The notes below the pieces were generated by a model. The model was given only the letters and a program-made list of their open reading frames with translations, searched no databases and was not told where the DNA came from. From Paenibacillus terrae (GTDB lineage Bacteria; Bacillota; Bacilli; Paenibacillales; Paenibacillaceae): a stretch of 64,000 nt of DNA. Positions 46,520 through 56,687 of this stretch are shown piece by piece; position 1 is the first letter of the stretch; each line of letters starts with the position of its first letter. The stretch spans positions 1 to 64,000 of the forward strand of contig NZ_JTHP01000016.1 of NCBI RefSeq assembly GCF_000943545.1, read 5' to 3'. A program made the position numbers and the translations under genes.

Positions 46520-47399
46520 CAGCGAGCATTATGGAGAGTTTAGCGGGTATCAGGAAGAACTGACAGCACAAATTCGCAGCTGGCTGCGAGAAGATACAGG
46601 ATCGGGCGATGTGACCACGCGCTGGACCATCGAGCCGAATCATCAATCCAAGGCGGTAATCCATGCCAAGGAATCCGGTGTTGCTGCGGGCTTGCCTGTG
46701 GCAGAACTCGTATTTCGAGTCGTGGACCCCTCGCTGTCCTTCACTCCACTGGTGACCGATGGGCAATGGATCAAGCAGGGGACCGTTCTGGCAGAAGTGA
46801 CAGGAAGTACCCATGCGATTCTGACTGGAGAACGTTTGGCTCTAAACTTGATTCAGCGGATGTCCGGCATTGCGACGCGAACAAAATCTTTTGTCGACCA
46901 ACTCCACGGACTTTCGACGCGCTTGGTGGACACACGGAAAACAACACCAGGGCATCGGTTGCTTGAAAAATACGCTGTTCGTGTGGGTGGCGGTTCCAAC
47001 CATCGGTTTGGCTTGTACGATGCCGTTATGATTAAGGATAATCATATCAAGGGTGCGGGTGGGATTATGCAGGCGGTGACCCGGGCACGTACTCATATTC
47101 CGCACACGATGACGATTGAAGTAGAGACGGAAAATATGGAACAAGTTCAGGAAGCGCTGAATGCCGGAGCGGATATTATTATGCTGGATAACATGTCCGT
47201 TCAGGATATGAAGGAAGCAGTTCGTTTTATTCGGGAACAGGCTCCACATGTCAAAACGGAAGCTTCAGGCAATGTATCGCTGGAAACGGTGCGTGCGATG
47301 GCTGAGAGCGGCGTAGATGTGATTTCTGTAGGCAGGCTGACGTACTCTTTTCATAATCTGGATATCAGCCTTGACCTTAACGCAAAGAAAGATAGGTGA
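46509..47399 (+). CDS. nadC: Nicotinate-nucleotide pyrophosphorylase (quinolinate phosphoribosyltransferase)
   Basis: A 296-residue enzyme turning quinolinate and PRPP into nicotinate mononucleotide. REDTGSGDVTT near the N-terminus, ALNLIQRMSGIAT, DTRKTTPGHRLLEKYAV and the C-terminal ISVGRLTYSFHNLDISLDL are typical. The ATG lies inside the end of nadB, so the two are coupled. coaX begins seven bases later, placing NAD and coenzyme A synthesis in one run. Confidence 0.95.
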   Translation: MTSNSEHYGEFSGYQEELTAQIRSWLREDTGSGDVTTRWTIEPNHQSKAVIHAKESGVAAGLPVAELVFRVVDPSLSFTPLVTDGQWIKQGTVLAEVTGSTHAILTGERLALNLIQRMSGIATRTKSFVDQLHGLSTRLVDTRKTTPGHRLLEKYAVRVGGGSNHRFGLYDAVMIKDNHIKGAGGIMQAVTRARTHIPHTMTIEVETENMEQVQEALNAGADIIMLDNMSVQDMKEAVRFIREQAPHVKTEASGNVSLETVRAMAESGVDVISVGRLTYSFHNLDISLDLNAKKDR

Positions 47400-47405
47400 C
47401 ACCGA

Positions 47406-48173
47406 TTGATTCTTGTAGTGGATGTGGGCAATACCAATATTGTGCTGGGGATGTATCAGGGGCGCGAGCTGCTGCATCATTACCGGATTAGCACCTCCAG
47501 ACAGGCAACCGCAGATGAATACGGCGTGCTCATACATAATCTTTTTAGTATGGGCGGTGTATTTAAGGATGATATTGAAGGGGTCATTATCTCCTCAGTC
47601 GTTCCACCGCTGGTCCATGTATTGGAGGAAATGTGCGACAAATACATAGGCAGAACGCCCCTAATCGTCGGACCGGGAATCAAGACCGGTCTTAATCTGC
47701 GTTATGAAAATCCGCGTGAAGTAGGGGCTGACCGGATCGTGAACGCCGTTGCTGCTGTCGAGCGGTATGGCGGTCCTCTGGTTGTGGTGGATTTTGGAAC
47801 AGCGACGACGTTTGATTGTATTGATGACAAGGGAAACTACTTGGGTGGAGTCATTGTGCCAGGTATCGGGATATCGACGGAGGCGCTGTATCAACGGGCT
47901 TCCAAGCTGCCTCGCATTGAGCTGGAAAAACCCAAGAAGGTCATCGGCCGCAATACGGTTCATGCTATGCAAGCGGGGATCATTTTTGGATATGCAGGGC
48001 AAGTGGACGGAATTGTGGAGCGCATCAAGGAGGAAATGCAGGCAGAGCCTACGGTTATTGCTACTGGAGGTCTTGCCGAGTTAATTGCCTCGGAGACAAG
48101 GAGCATTCAGAAAGTGTTGCCGATGTTAACGCTGGAAGGCTTGCGTATCATTTACCAACGTAACGCTGAATAA
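47406..48173 (+). CDS. coaX: Type III pantothenate kinase
   Basis: A 255-residue kinase for the first step of coenzyme A synthesis, of the ASKHA fold and the potassium-dependent type [16 protein letters not shown] is the phosphate loop; [16 protein letters not shown] and [12 protein letters not shown] are family motifs. TTG start at 47406 after AGGTGA. In B. subtilis it follows ftsH directly; here nadB and nadC come between. Confidence 0.95.
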   Translation: MILVVDVGNTNIVLGMYQGRELLHHYRISTSRQATADEYGVLIHNLFSMGGVFKDDIEGVIISSVVPPLVHVLEEMCDKYIGRTPLIVGPGIKTGLNLRYENPREVGADRIVNAVAAVERYGGPLVVVDFGTATTFDCIDDKGNYLGGVIVPGIGISTEALYQRASKLPRIELEKPKKVIGRNTVHAMQAGIIFGYAGQVDGIVERIKEEMQAEPTVIATGGLAELIASETRSIQKVLPMLTLEGLRIIYQRNAE

Positions 48174-48188
48174 AAAATGGATATAAGC

Positions 48189-48239
48189 TGCCGCCGAGGC
48201 CAGCCGGAGATGAAACCGGTTTGGATTGGCGGCGTTTTT
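48189..48239 (+). terminator. Rho-independent terminator after coaX
   Basis: GCCGCC pairs with GGCGGC, with an inner CCGG-CCGG pairing, followed by five T residues. Confidence 0.75.
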
Positions 48240-48397
48240 CGTCTATACTGAAATATGTTACGTTTTTGAACGATTCGCGTGATCTGTAGATACAGGTTAT
48301 TTATATAGCAGAAAATCATGCTTTGTAGTTATGCGGGAACACTTACTAACGAAAATAACAGCATATAGCTGCTCTGAGCATAGGGGAGGAAATCAAT

Positions 48398-49282
48398 ATG
48401 GAAAAGAAACAGGATCGACTTATTCGTGGTACAGCTATGGATGGAAGGGTCAGAGCCTTTGCGGTTCGGACAACAGAACTGGTGGAGGAACTGCGGAGAA
48501 GACATGATACGTATCCTACCGCCACCGCTGCTTTGGGACGAACACTTACAGCGGGTGCCATTATGGGCTCTATGTTAAAAGGTAAAGAGCGACTGACCAT
48601 TCAAGTTAAAGGTGACGGTCCAATCGGACAAATCGTCGTTGATGCCAACGCTGTAGGTGAGGTGCGGGGCTATGTGTCCGAGCCGCATGTACATTTGCCG
48701 AGTAATAGTATGGGCAAACTGGATGTAGCAGGTGCTGTCGGAACAGAGGGCTTTATTCATATCATCAAGGATTTGGGATTAAAAGAACCGTATCGTGGCA
48801 GTACGCCGATTATTTCCGGCGAGCTGGGTGAAGATTTTACTTACTATTTTGCCAAATCAGAGCAGACACCTTCGGCGGTGGGCTTGGGCGTGCTGGTGGA
48901 TACCGATAACTCGGTTATCGTGGCGGGCGGATTTATTATTCAGTTGCTTCCGGGCTTGGATGATGATGAGATTACGGCCATCGAAAATGCAGTTGGTTCC
49001 ATTCCGCCAGTTACAGCTCTGTTGGATCAGGGCTTAGAGCTTGATGAAATGCTGCGCTGGATGCTGCCGGACGTTCGGATTCTCGACGAAATGGATATTC
49101 ATTTTCAATGTGAATGCTCGCCAGAGCGTGTGGAAAAAACATTAATCAGCTTGGGAGAAAGCGAATTGGAGCAGCTGATTGAAGAAGAGGGACAGGCCGA
49201 GGTCGTGTGCCATTTCTGTAATGAGGCTTATCGGTTTAATAAAGACGAATTGCAAAATCTGTTAGATCAAGCCAAAGCCTAA
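48398..49282 (+). CDS. hslO: Redox-regulated chaperone Hsp33
   Basis: A 294-residue chaperone activated by oxidation. The N-terminal domain includes RTLTAGAIMGSMLKG and VKGDGPIGQIVVDANA. The zinc switch at the end is intact: CEC (about 238-240) and CHFC (about 270-273), the CxC and CxxC pairs. AGGGGAGGAAATC precedes the ATG. It lies between coaX and the parvulin-like gene, as in B. subtilis (yacB-hslO-yacD). Confidence 0.95.
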   Translation: MEKKQDRLIRGTAMDGRVRAFAVRTTELVEELRRRHDTYPTATAALGRTLTAGAIMGSMLKGKERLTIQVKGDGPIGQIVVDANAVGEVRGYVSEPHVHLPSNSMGKLDVAGAVGTEGFIHIIKDLGLKEPYRGSTPIISGELGEDFTYYFAKSEQTPSAVGLGVLVDTDNSVIVAGGFIIQLLPGLDDDEITAIENAVGSIPPVTALLDQGLELDEMLRWMLPDVRILDEMDIHFQCECSPERVEKTLISLGESELEQLIEEEGQAEVVCHFCNEAYRFNKDELQNLLDQAKA

Positions 49283-49302
49283 CCGGATGGGCGGTGCGAG
49301 CG

Positions 49303-50247
49303 ATGACTACACGGGAGAAAGGATTATGGACGATTGTCATTATCCTGACCGTCAGTGTCGCCGCCTTGGGTGGTTTTATCATGCTTCGCGGGCTGTTAAA
49401 GCCGGGTGATGTAACCAAGGACGACGGCGATCATACTGTGGCGGAGATGGGTCAGGAAGGCATATCTGAGGAACAGTGGATTGCAGAGCTGAAAAAACGC
49501 TATGGAGCCACTACACTGTTGCAAATGTTAAACCGCAAAGTTGTGGAGGCGGAGGCTGGGCGTCTCGGTATCAAGGTTACCCAAGAGGATTTGCAGCAGG
49601 TGCTGAAGCAGGATAGTAAAGGGTATGCCTCGGATCGCGCCTATTTTGATGAAATGCAGCAACAGTTCGGCTTAAATCCGGATGATTTGCGGAATGAGGC
49701 GGAATACCGGATTGGGTTGGAGAAAATAGCCACACAGGGTATTCAAGTTCAGGAAACTGAGATTGACGAGTACTGGAAGCAACATCCTGAGGAATTTGCA
49801 GTCGGCAAGCAGATCAAGTTGGCAGCTATATACCCGACCCAAGCGGAGGAAGCTGAGAGGCTACTTGAACGGGTTAAGCAGGGAGAAAGCTTTGATACAC
49901 TTCTTCAAGAACATTCCAGTCATCTTGACGGCAAAGACAAAAGCGGACAGCTGGGATGGGTGGATGAGTATGATCCTTTTCAGCCGCAAGAGATTATGGA
50001 GGCAGCGAGAGAGCTAAGTTCCGGTGATGTTGCTGGTCCCATCGCTGTTAACGATGGCTACGCCGTCATTTTTGTACAGGATATCCGCCTGGAAGCTCCC
50101 CCGAACGAACAACAGATTCGACAGCAAATTCGCCGCTCGCTTGCACTCGCTCAAGCTGCCCCTCTGGAAGAGGTAGAGAAAAGCCTGCGTGATAAATACG
50201 GGGTACGCATTTTGCCTGGAAAAGATATGCCCTCCATTTCTCTATAA
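49303..50247 (+). CDS. yacD: Membrane-anchored parvulin-like protein (YacD)
   Basis: A 314-residue protein with one N-terminal membrane helix (about 8-30, no lipobox), a SurA-like domain and a parvulin-like domain (about 165-265). The two histidines of active parvulins appear lost: the first strand reads KQIKLAAIYP instead of RHIL, and the last reads GYAVIFV instead of GYHII. It may thus act as a chaperone rather than an isomerase. ATG 49303 is eight bases after GGGCGG; GTG 49294 is an alternative. It sits between hslO and cysK as in B. subtilis. Confidence 0.85.
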   Translation: MTTREKGLWTIVIILTVSVAALGGFIMLRGLLKPGDVTKDDGDHTVAEMGQEGISEEQWIAELKKRYGATTLLQMLNRKVVEAEAGRLGIKVTQEDLQQVLKQDSKGYASDRAYFDEMQQQFGLNPDDLRNEAEYRIGLEKIATQGIQVQETEIDEYWKQHPEEFAVGKQIKLAAIYPTQAEEAERLLERVKQGESFDTLLQEHSSHLDGKDKSGQLGWVDEYDPFQPQEIMEAARELSSGDVAGPIAVNDGYAVIFVQDIRLEAPPNEQQIRQQIRRSLALAQAAPLEEVEKSLRDKYGVRILPGKDMPSISL

Positions 50248-50278
50248 ACAGAGTGAGCGATCCTTGATTTGAAGGAAG

Positions 50279-50318
50279 CGCGATGCTGGAGATCAGAGCT
50301 GGAGGCATCGTGTTTTTT
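50279..50318 (+). terminator. Probable terminator after yacD
   Basis: CGATGC pairs with GCATCG around an 18-base loop, then TGTTTTTT. Confidence 0.6.
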
Positions 50319-50328
50319 ATGGCTCGTA

Positions 50329-50357
50329 TTGACAATGGATTTGAAGATTGTTATGAT
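50329..50357 (+). promoter_or_regulatory. Sigma-A promoter of cysK
   Basis: TTGACA (50329-50334) and TATGAT (50352-50357) are exactly 17 bases apart; the leader to cysK is about 100 bases. I could not identify a CymR or S-box element in it. Confidence 0.85.
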
Positions 50358-50463
50358 TATCGTGGAAAACCTACCTTTTTTATCGGAAATTAAAACCAGG
50401 ATTGATTAACAATGTGATTTTGCAAAATTTAATATAACATTCAATGTCAGGGAGGAACTTATC

Positions 50464-51402
50464 ATGGCTAAAGTTGTCAATAACGTTACCGAACTTATCG
50501 GTGAAACCCCTCTCGTCCGTCTTAACCGGATCGTACCGGAAGATAGCGCAGAAATTTATTTGAAACTGGAATACCAGAACCCAGGGTCCAGTGTAAAAGA
50601 CCGCATCGCGATTAGTATGGTGGAAGAGGCTGAGCGTGAAGGACTGCTCAAACCAGGCGGTACGATTATTGAAGCTACCAGCGGTAATACAGGAATCGGT
50701 TTAGCTATGGTTGCAGCTGCAAAGGGCTACAAGGCAGTAATCGTTATGCCAGAAACAATGAGCTTGGAGCGTCGCAACCTGCTACGCGCTTACGGAGCGG
50801 ATCTTGTGCTGACACCCGGATCGGAGGGCATGAACGGCTCTGTTAAGAAAATGGAAGAGCTGCTGAGTGAGAATCCGGAGTATTTTGCTGCCGAGCAGTT
50901 CAAGAACAAAGCCAACATCAAGATTCACCGTGAAACGACAGGCCCTGAGATCGTTGAAGCCATCCGCTCCATCGGTGGTAGCTTGGACGGTTTTGTAGCC
51001 GGGATTGGTACAGGTGGTACTATTTCTGGTGCAGGGGAAGTGCTTAAGAAAGAATTCCCTGAAATCAAAATCGTTGCTGTAGAGCCCGCTGCTTCTCCAA
51101 TCTTGGCTGGTGGTAAGCCAGGACCCCACAAAATTCAGGGGATTGGTGCCAACTTCATTCCTGAAATTTTGAACCGTGACATCTATGATGAAATTATTCA
51201 TGTAGAAAACGATGAAGCTTTCGAAGTTGCGCGTACAGTAGCCAAGGAAGAAGGCATTTTGTCAGGTATTTCCTCTGGTGCGGCTGTTCATGCTGCTTTG
51301 AAACTGGCTAAAGAATTGGGCAAAGGCAAGCGCATTGTTGTCATCGTTCCAAGTAATGGTGAACGTTACCTGAGTACGCCACTGTATAATTTCGAGCTGT
51401 AA
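50464..51402 (+). CDS. cysK: Cysteine synthase A
   Basis: A 312-residue O-acetylserine sulfhydrylase. SSVKDRIAI supplies Lys45 for pyridoxal phosphate, [10 protein letters not shown] binds the substrate carboxylate, GTGGTISG the cofactor phosphate, and [11 protein letters not shown] the ring nitrogen. Length is the family norm. GGGAGG lies before the ATG. It has its own promoter and terminator, so it is a single-gene unit. In B. subtilis CysK also partners the repressor CymR. Confidence 0.96.
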   Translation: MAKVVNNVTELIGETPLVRLNRIVPEDSAEIYLKLEYQNPGSSVKDRIAISMVEEAEREGLLKPGGTIIEATSGNTGIGLAMVAAAKGYKAVIVMPETMSLERRNLLRAYGADLVLTPGSEGMNGSVKKMEELLSENPEYFAAEQFKNKANIKIHRETTGPEIVEAIRSIGGSLDGFVAGIGTGGTISGAGEVLKKEFPEIKIVAVEPAASPILAGGKPGPHKIQGIGANFIPEILNRDIYDEIIHVENDEAFEVARTVAKEEGILSGISSGAAVHAALKLAKELGKGKRIVVIVPSNGERYLSTPLYNFEL

Positions 51403-51433
51403 TTACGTCGTAATTGTGTATACTATATGTAAG

Positions 51434-51477
51434 GAGTCCCTCATTTCCCTGTTGCCAGGGGGTGGGGGATTCTTTTT
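51434..51477 (+). terminator. Rho-independent terminator after cysK
   Basis: GAGTCCC pairs with GGGGATTC and CCCTG with CAGGG, forming a long GC-rich stem; TTTTT follows. Confidence 0.85.
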
Positions 51478-51531
51478 AAAAAAGTAGCATATAGACTTTG
51501 CGCAAAGTAAGGGAAGGGGAAGCACACACGC

Positions 51532-53154
51532 ATGAAATCGACAGCTAGAGTAACGGAGGCACAGTGGCAGGCCTGGCAGAAGGAAGGATGGAGTATACTC
51601 CCATATATTGCTGAGTATCAGTTACCTGCGGACGGTTTACCCTTATCATGGCAGAAGGCATGGGAGGATTCGTCACCCTATGCCTTTTTACTGGAGAGCG
51701 CTAAAGGCGGGAGATACACCTATCTGGGCTTAAATCCGGTTGCTTTATTGGAAGGTAAAGGGGAACAGGCAGTCTGGATCGATCTAAAAAGCGGCAAGCG
51801 TGATCTCATACAAGGTCAGCCCCTGACAGTCATGAACGACTGGATCGCTCCCTACCGTGCGCCGCGCGTACCGGGTATTCCTTTTTTTACTGGAGGCTTT
51901 GCTGGTTATCTTGGCTACGATGTAGCTCGCTCACTGGAGCGCCTACCGATTCAGGCAGCAGACGATACAGGCATACCGGACTATATATGGATGCAAGTGA
52001 ACGAGCTATGGATCTATGATCATGAGGAAGCCCGTATTTATTGCGCTATTCATACGCCCGCACCTGTTCACTTGGATACCGTCAGTAGTAACACCGTCAA
52101 TGTCGATGATGTCGCTTTGGATCAGCAGAAAGCCATACTTTCCGAATATTACGCAGAAGCTGTCCAGCGTGCAGAACGTATGCTGACTCAGTGGGAAAAC
52201 ATCATACAAGCCGGAGCATCTGACCCTGCTTATATTCGCCGTTGCGCAAGGCTTGCCGAAGAAGAGCTGCTCGTTGCTCATCATGAAGAAGAAGGCTGGA
52301 AAGCAGCTTTCAACCAAAAGGACTTTGAACACGCCGTAAAGGGCGTGCAGGAATACATTGCACAAGGTGACGTGTTTCAGGTGAACCTGTCGATTCGTCA
52401 GCAACGTACGCTGGCAGCCCGACCTGAGGATATCTATGAGTGGCTTCGCCTGCTGAACCCTTCCCCTTACATGGGCCTGCTGCGGATGCCGGATTTACGA
52501 ATCGTCAGCGGTTCGCCGGAATTACTGGTAAAGCTGGAGGATGGACGCGTCAGCGCACGTCCCATTGCAGGTACGAGAAGGCGAGGGCTTACACCGGAAG
52601 AGGATACTGCCATGGCTGCCGAACTGCTATCAAGCGAAAAAGAGCGTGCCGAGCATATTATGCTCGTCGATCTGGAACGTAATGATATCGGCCGGATTGC
52701 TGAATACGGAACGGTGCATGTGCCGGAGCTGCTGACAGTGGAGTATTATTCGCACGTGATGCATCTCGTTTCTCAAGTAGAGGGCAAGCTGGCCGCGGGT
52801 CGTACCGCTTTAGATGTGATCGCCGCCACCTTTCCGGGGGGAACCATTACCGGAGCGCCCAAGGTGCGTACTATGGAAATTATTGAAGAATTAGAGCCTG
52901 TCCGGCGTGGTCCTTATACAGGGTCCATGGGATGGATTGACTATAACGGCAATATGGAATTAAATATTATAATAAGAACACTAGCTGTCAAAGGCAGCAC
53001 GGCCTACTTACAGGCAGGTGCAGGCATTGTCATTGACTCAGACCCGTACAGGGAATATCGCGAGTGCCGAAATAAGGCAAGAGCCGTCATGAAGGCAGTA
53101 CAATGTGGTGAAGAAGAAGCCGCTTTGAGCAAGAGCGGTATCACAGGAGGGTGA
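51532..53154 (+). CDS. pabB: Aminodeoxychorismate synthase component I
   Basis: A 540-residue chorismate-binding enzyme for p-aminobenzoate. The N-terminal TrpE-like domain has [18 protein letters not shown]; the catalytic domain (about 250-525) has [44 protein letters not shown] and [11 protein letters not shown]. It pairs with the PabA amidotransferase encoded next. TrpE is close in sequence, but the pab-fol context settles the role. GGAAGGGG lies somewhat far from the ATG. It heads a folate operon. Confidence 0.94.
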   Translation: MKSTARVTEAQWQAWQKEGWSILPYIAEYQLPADGLPLSWQKAWEDSSPYAFLLESAKGGRYTYLGLNPVALLEGKGEQAVWIDLKSGKRDLIQGQPLTVMNDWIAPYRAPRVPGIPFFTGGFAGYLGYDVARSLERLPIQAADDTGIPDYIWMQVNELWIYDHEEARIYCAIHTPAPVHLDTVSSNTVNVDDVALDQQKAILSEYYAEAVQRAERMLTQWENIIQAGASDPAYIRRCARLAEEELLVAHHEEEGWKAAFNQKDFEHAVKGVQEYIAQGDVFQVNLSIRQQRTLAARPEDIYEWLRLLNPSPYMGLLRMPDLRIVSGSPELLVKLEDGRVSARPIAGTRRRGLTPEEDTAMAAELLSSEKERAEHIMLVDLERNDIGRIAEYGTVHVPELLTVEYYSHVMHLVSQVEGKLAAGRTALDVIAATFPGGTITGAPKVRTMEIIEELEPVRRGPYTGSMGWIDYNGNMELNIIIRTLAVKGSTAYLQAGAGIVIDSDPYREYRECRNKARAVMKAVQCGEEEAALSKSGITGG

Positions 53155-53159
53155 GTCGT

Positions 53160-53735
53160 ATGATTTTGGTGATTGATAACTATGATTCGTTTACGTACAA
53201 TCTTGTTCAGTATTTGGGTGAGCTAGGCGAGGAAGTAACCGTAAGACGGAACGATGAGATTGATCTGAAAGGCATAGAAGAGTTGGCGCCGGAGCATATT
53301 CTGATTTCACCGGGTCCATGCACGCCGAATGAGGCGGGAATATCGCTGGACGTGATTAGCCACTTTAAAGGACGGATTCCGATCTTCGGCGTTTGTCTTG
53401 GTCACCAGGCCATCGGACAGGCGTTTGGCGGTCATGTCATCCGGGCTGAACGACTCATGCACGGCAAAACATCACCGATTCTCCACCATAATACATCGGT
53501 ATTTGAAGGTTTGCCTTCCCCGTTTACAGCGACCCGGTATCATTCTTTGCTGGTGGAGCGCGAGAGCCTGCCTGAATGTCTGGAAATTACCGCTGAAACT
53601 GCGGAAGGTGAAATTATGGGCTTGCGGCATAAAGAGTTTGCTGTGGAAGGAGTTCAGTTCCATCCGGAGTCCATCATTACGGACCACGGACATCAACTGT
53701 TACGCAATTTCCTGAAACGCAAGGTAGGCGTCTGA
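53160..53735 (+). CDS. pabA: Aminodeoxychorismate/anthranilate synthase glutamine amidotransferase
   Basis: A 191-residue class I amidotransferase. [28 protein letters not shown] (catalytic cysteine near residue 79) and [11 protein letters not shown] (histidine and glutamate) complete the triad. In B. subtilis one such subunit serves both folate and tryptophan synthesis. GGAGG is nine bases before ATG 53160; a GTG at 53151 abuts it. Confidence 0.94.
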   Translation: MILVIDNYDSFTYNLVQYLGELGEEVTVRRNDEIDLKGIEELAPEHILISPGPCTPNEAGISLDVISHFKGRIPIFGVCLGHQAIGQAFGGHVIRAERLMHGKTSPILHHNTSVFEGLPSPFTATRYHSLLVERESLPECLEITAETAEGEIMGLRHKEFAVEGVQFHPESIITDHGHQLLRNFLKRKVGV

Positions 53736-53738
53736 TTC

Positions 53739-54635
53739 ATGAAATACATCGGAGTCAATGGCGTCCTCACGGAAGCCGCAGATGCCGTGATTCACGTAAG
53801 TGATCACGGCTTTTTGTACGGAATGGGCCTGTTTGAGACCTTCCGTACCTACAAGGGAGTTCCGTTTCTGCTCGATCGTCATTTGCACAGACTGGCAGAG
53901 GGCTGCCAGATGCTGGGCATTCCTTTTCAACCGGACAAGAACCAGCTTACCGCGCATATCCACAGTCTGATGGCCGCGAATGGTCTGAACGAAGCATATA
54001 TCCGCTACACCGTGTCAGCGGGCGAAGAGGTACTCGGCTTGCCATCTGGTGACTATACGCGCCCTAACCATATTTTGTTCGCCAAGCCGTTACCCGCTAC
54101 GCATATAGAGGCCGTGGGAACAACTGCCATATCGGCGCTTCAGTTGTTGCGAACTCCGAGAAACACGCCCGAGGGCGAGATTCGTTTAAAGTCGCTCCAT
54201 TATATGAATAACATTCTCGCCAAGCGGGAGCTTCAGCAGTACGCCACTGCCGTCCAGCATAAGGCTGAAGGGATGATGCTTACGGCAGACGGTTTCCTGG
54301 CAGAAGGAATGGTCAGCAACCTGTTTTTTGTCCGAAACGGTACGCTGTACACCCCAGATCTGTCCACAGGTATCCTGTCAGGGATTACACGTGGACTCAT
54401 TCTGGAGCTGGCGCAAGCGAGAGGTGTCCGCTGTGAGCAGGGTCTATACCATTGGGACGAGCTGCGACTGGCCGATGAAATATTTATGACGAATTCCATA
54501 CAGGAAATCCGGCCTGTGAGCCTACTGCTGGAGCCGGATGGAACGACGCACCAGTTATCCGATGCCTGGACACAGGCCGGTTCCATAACAGCTCTGCTGT
54601 TACACGATTACAGAGAGAAAGCAGGGATAAATTGA
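53739..54635 (+). CDS. pabC: Aminodeoxychorismate lyase
   Basis: A 298-residue fold-type IV PLP enzyme that releases p-aminobenzoate and pyruvate. DHGFLYGMGLFETFRTYKG near the N-terminus, the lysine in RLKSLHYMNNILAKREL and EGMVSNLFFV are typical. Branched-chain aminotransferases share this fold, but length and place in the pab-fol run favour PabC. Three bases after pabA; its stop overlaps the folP start by four bases. Confidence 0.93.
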   Translation: MKYIGVNGVLTEAADAVIHVSDHGFLYGMGLFETFRTYKGVPFLLDRHLHRLAEGCQMLGIPFQPDKNQLTAHIHSLMAANGLNEAYIRYTVSAGEEVLGLPSGDYTRPNHILFAKPLPATHIEAVGTTAISALQLLRTPRNTPEGEIRLKSLHYMNNILAKRELQQYATAVQHKAEGMMLTADGFLAEGMVSNLFFVRNGTLYTPDLSTGILSGITRGLILELAQARGVRCEQGLYHWDELRLADEIFMTNSIQEIRPVSLLLEPDGTTHQLSDAWTQAGSITALLLHDYREKAGIN

Positions 54636-55498
54636 ATATACCGACCATTTACCGACGAAGCTATCAGATGGGCGAGGCCGAGCTTACGCTCGGAGATTCG
54701 ACACAGGTGATGGGTATACTGAACGTGACCCCGGATTCATTTTCCGATGGCGGATTGCACAATAGTCTGGAGATTGCCGTTTTACATGCCTTGAAGCTGG
54801 TGGAGGATGGAGCCGATATTATTGATATTGGCGGAGAGTCCACCCGGCCGGGGCATGATCCGGTAGGCGTGGAAGAAGAACTGGCACGTGTCATTCCGGT
54901 AGTACAGGCTATTCACCGTATTGCTCCGCACATTCCATTATCCGTGGATACTTACAAAGCTGAAGTAGCCCGGCAGGCGCTTGAAGCAGGTGCGCATATC
55001 ATCAATGATGTGTGGGGGTTTAAGGCAGACCCTGACATGGCAAGTGTGGCTTCACAATTCGATTGTCCAGTCATTTTAATGCACAATCGTCATGACCGTA
55101 ACTATAGCGATTTAATACCTGATATGATTGATGATTTAAAAGAAAGTATCCGATTGGCGCTGGATGCGGGTGTACGTGCGGAACAGATCATTTTAGATCC
55201 GGGCATCGGGTTTGCCAAAGATTACGACGAAAATATCCATGCTATGACTTCTCTGGATACACTAAGTCAGTTGGGCTACCCGCTGTTGCTGGCGACATCA
55301 CGCAAAAGATTTATCCGTACAGCGCTGGATTTGCCTGTAGATGATGTGGTTGAGGGCACAGCGGCTACGGTCGCCTTTGGCATTGCCCAAGGCTGTCAGA
55401 TAGTGCGTGTACATGATGTTGCGCAAATCAAACGCACGGTACGGATGTGTGATGCGATGGTGTACGGGTCCAAAAATGCACTGAGTTATGGGGGGTAA
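54632..55498 (+). CDS. folP: Dihydropteroate synthase
   Basis: A 288-residue TIM-barrel enzyme joining p-aminobenzoate to the pterin pyrophosphate, the sulfonamide target. MGILNVTPDSFSDGGLHNS, DIGGESTRPGHDPV, SVDTYKAEVA, ILDPGIGFAKDYDEN and ATSRKRFI are intact. The TTG start at 54632 overlaps the pabC stop; ATG 54668 is an alternative closer to the conserved part. Confidence 0.95.
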   Translation: MNIPTIYRRSYQMGEAELTLGDSTQVMGILNVTPDSFSDGGLHNSLEIAVLHALKLVEDGADIIDIGGESTRPGHDPVGVEEELARVIPVVQAIHRIAPHIPLSVDTYKAEVARQALEAGAHIINDVWGFKADPDMASVASQFDCPVILMHNRHDRNYSDLIPDMIDDLKESIRLALDAGVRAEQIILDPGIGFAKDYDENIHAMTSLDTLSQLGYPLLLATSRKRFIRTALDLPVDDVVEGTAATVAFGIAQGCQIVRVHDVAQIKRTVRMCDAMVYGSKNALSYGG

Positions 55499-55568
55499 AG
55501 CCCACTCCGCATAAAGTCACTGCATTTTAGAGAAAAAATTGAAATAAAAAAACAGGGGGACTACCACG

Positions 55569-55931
55569 ATGGATAAAATAGTTTTACATCGCATGGAGTA
55601 TTATGGATATCACGGCGTTTTTCCTGAAGAACGTAAGCTGGGACAGCGTTTCTACATTGATTTGGAACTGGAGCTTGATCTGCGTGAGGCGGGCGAGCAA
55701 GATGCATTGGACAAAACGGTTAATTACGCTGAGGTGCATTACACCGTTAAAGATATTGTAGAAAAGGAATCTTACCAATTGATTGAAGCTTTGGGCGAAC
55801 GTATTGCATCTTCCTTACTGGACACTTATACTAGTGTCAATGCACTGACTGTCAAAGTCACGAAGCCGCATCCGCCGTTCGATATTCATTTTGAGGGCGT
55901 GACGGTTGGGCTTTATCGCGCAAGAAAGTAG
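55569..55931 (+). CDS. folB: Dihydroneopterin aldolase
   Basis: A 120-residue enzyme making 6-hydroxymethyl-dihydropterin. EYYGYHGVFPEERKLGQRFY carries the conserved glycine-rich substrate region, and VNYAEVHYTV, ALGERIASSLL and VTKPHPP follow. GGGGG lies about nine bases before the ATG. Nine bases separate it from folK. Confidence 0.95.
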   Translation: MDKIVLHRMEYYGYHGVFPEERKLGQRFYIDLELELDLREAGEQDALDKTVNYAEVHYTVKDIVEKESYQLIEALGERIASSLLDTYTSVNALTVKVTKPHPPFDIHFEGVTVGLYRARK

Positions 55932-55940
55932 GAACGGTAC

Positions 55941-56489
55941 ATGAACGCACATTCGACCTCTGAGGCATCAGAGGCTTATATTGCTTTAGGGGCTAATTTG
56001 GGGGATCGTGAGCATACCCTGTATGAAGCCATCACGGCGCTGGACGAACATCCGGGTATACGGGTGCTGCGTTGCTCCAGCCTGTACGAAACAGAGCCTG
56101 TCGGGTATCTGGATCAGCCTTCTTTTTTGAATATGACAGCAGCCATATCCACAACACTTGCTCCAGAGGAGCTTCTGACCTTCATGTTAGAAGTAGAGAG
56201 CCGTCTGGGTCGAGTAAGACATATTCCTAACGGTCCGCGCACCATTGATCTGGATTTGTTATGGATGGAAGCGGTGCAGCTGGCTACACCGGATTTGGAG
56301 CTTCCTCATCCCCGTATGTTGGAGCGCGCTTTTGTGCTTGTGCCATTAGCTGACATCGTTCCTAACCAAGATCCATCCGGTCTGTACAGTATCATGCATA
56401 CTGCATTGAAATCATTGGATGGAAAGGACGGCATACAGTTTTGGAAAACAAGCAGCTGGCGCAGCGGCTTCGCGCCTTTCGGAAGCTAA
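55941..56489 (+). CDS. folK: 2-amino-4-hydroxy-6-hydroxymethyldihydropteridine pyrophosphokinase
   Basis: A 182-residue kinase for the step before folP. ALGANLGDREHTLYEAI, SSLYETEPVG and HIPNGPRTIDLDLLW (metal-binding aspartates) and LPHPRMLERAFVLVPL are intact. It overlaps yazB by 49 bases, as in B. subtilis, where the overlap is also seen. Confidence 0.95.
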   Translation: MNAHSTSEASEAYIALGANLGDREHTLYEAITALDEHPGIRVLRCSSLYETEPVGYLDQPSFLNMTAAISTTLAPEELLTFMLEVESRLGRVRHIPNGPRTIDLDLLWMEAVQLATPDLELPHPRMLERAFVLVPLADIVPNQDPSGLYSIMHTALKSLDGKDGIQFWKTSSWRSGFAPFGS

Positions 56490-56641
56490 AAGGATTCACG
56501 CAGCAGGAGTTGGCTGAGCGAACCGGCATATCCTTGGCCGTACTGGGTGCTGTGGAACGGGGCAACCGAACAATAGAGCCTGACATGTTGGACATTATTG
56601 CCCAAACGCTAGAAATTGAAGTCCGGGAACTGACGGAATGA
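56441..56641 (+). CDS. yazB: Small helix-turn-helix protein YazB
   Basis: A 66-residue Xre-family DNA-binding protein. The helix-turn-helix is FTQQELAERTGISLAVLGAV (about 19-38). It has no ligand domain. TTG start at 56441 inside folK, after AAAGGA at a long spacing. It is the syntenic match of B. subtilis YazB between folK and dusB. Whether it regulates the folate operon is not known. Confidence 0.88.
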   Translation: MENKQLAQRLRAFRKLKGFTQQELAERTGISLAVLGAVERGNRTIEPDMLDIIAQTLEIEVRELTE

Positions 56642-56687
56642 CGATAAGTACACCATATACAAGTATGAATAAAGGAGTGAACAGAGA

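Noticed and set aside
50358..50463. Search for a CymR site or S-box in the cysK leader
   Set aside because: Only loose AT-rich matches; the leader is too short for an S-box.
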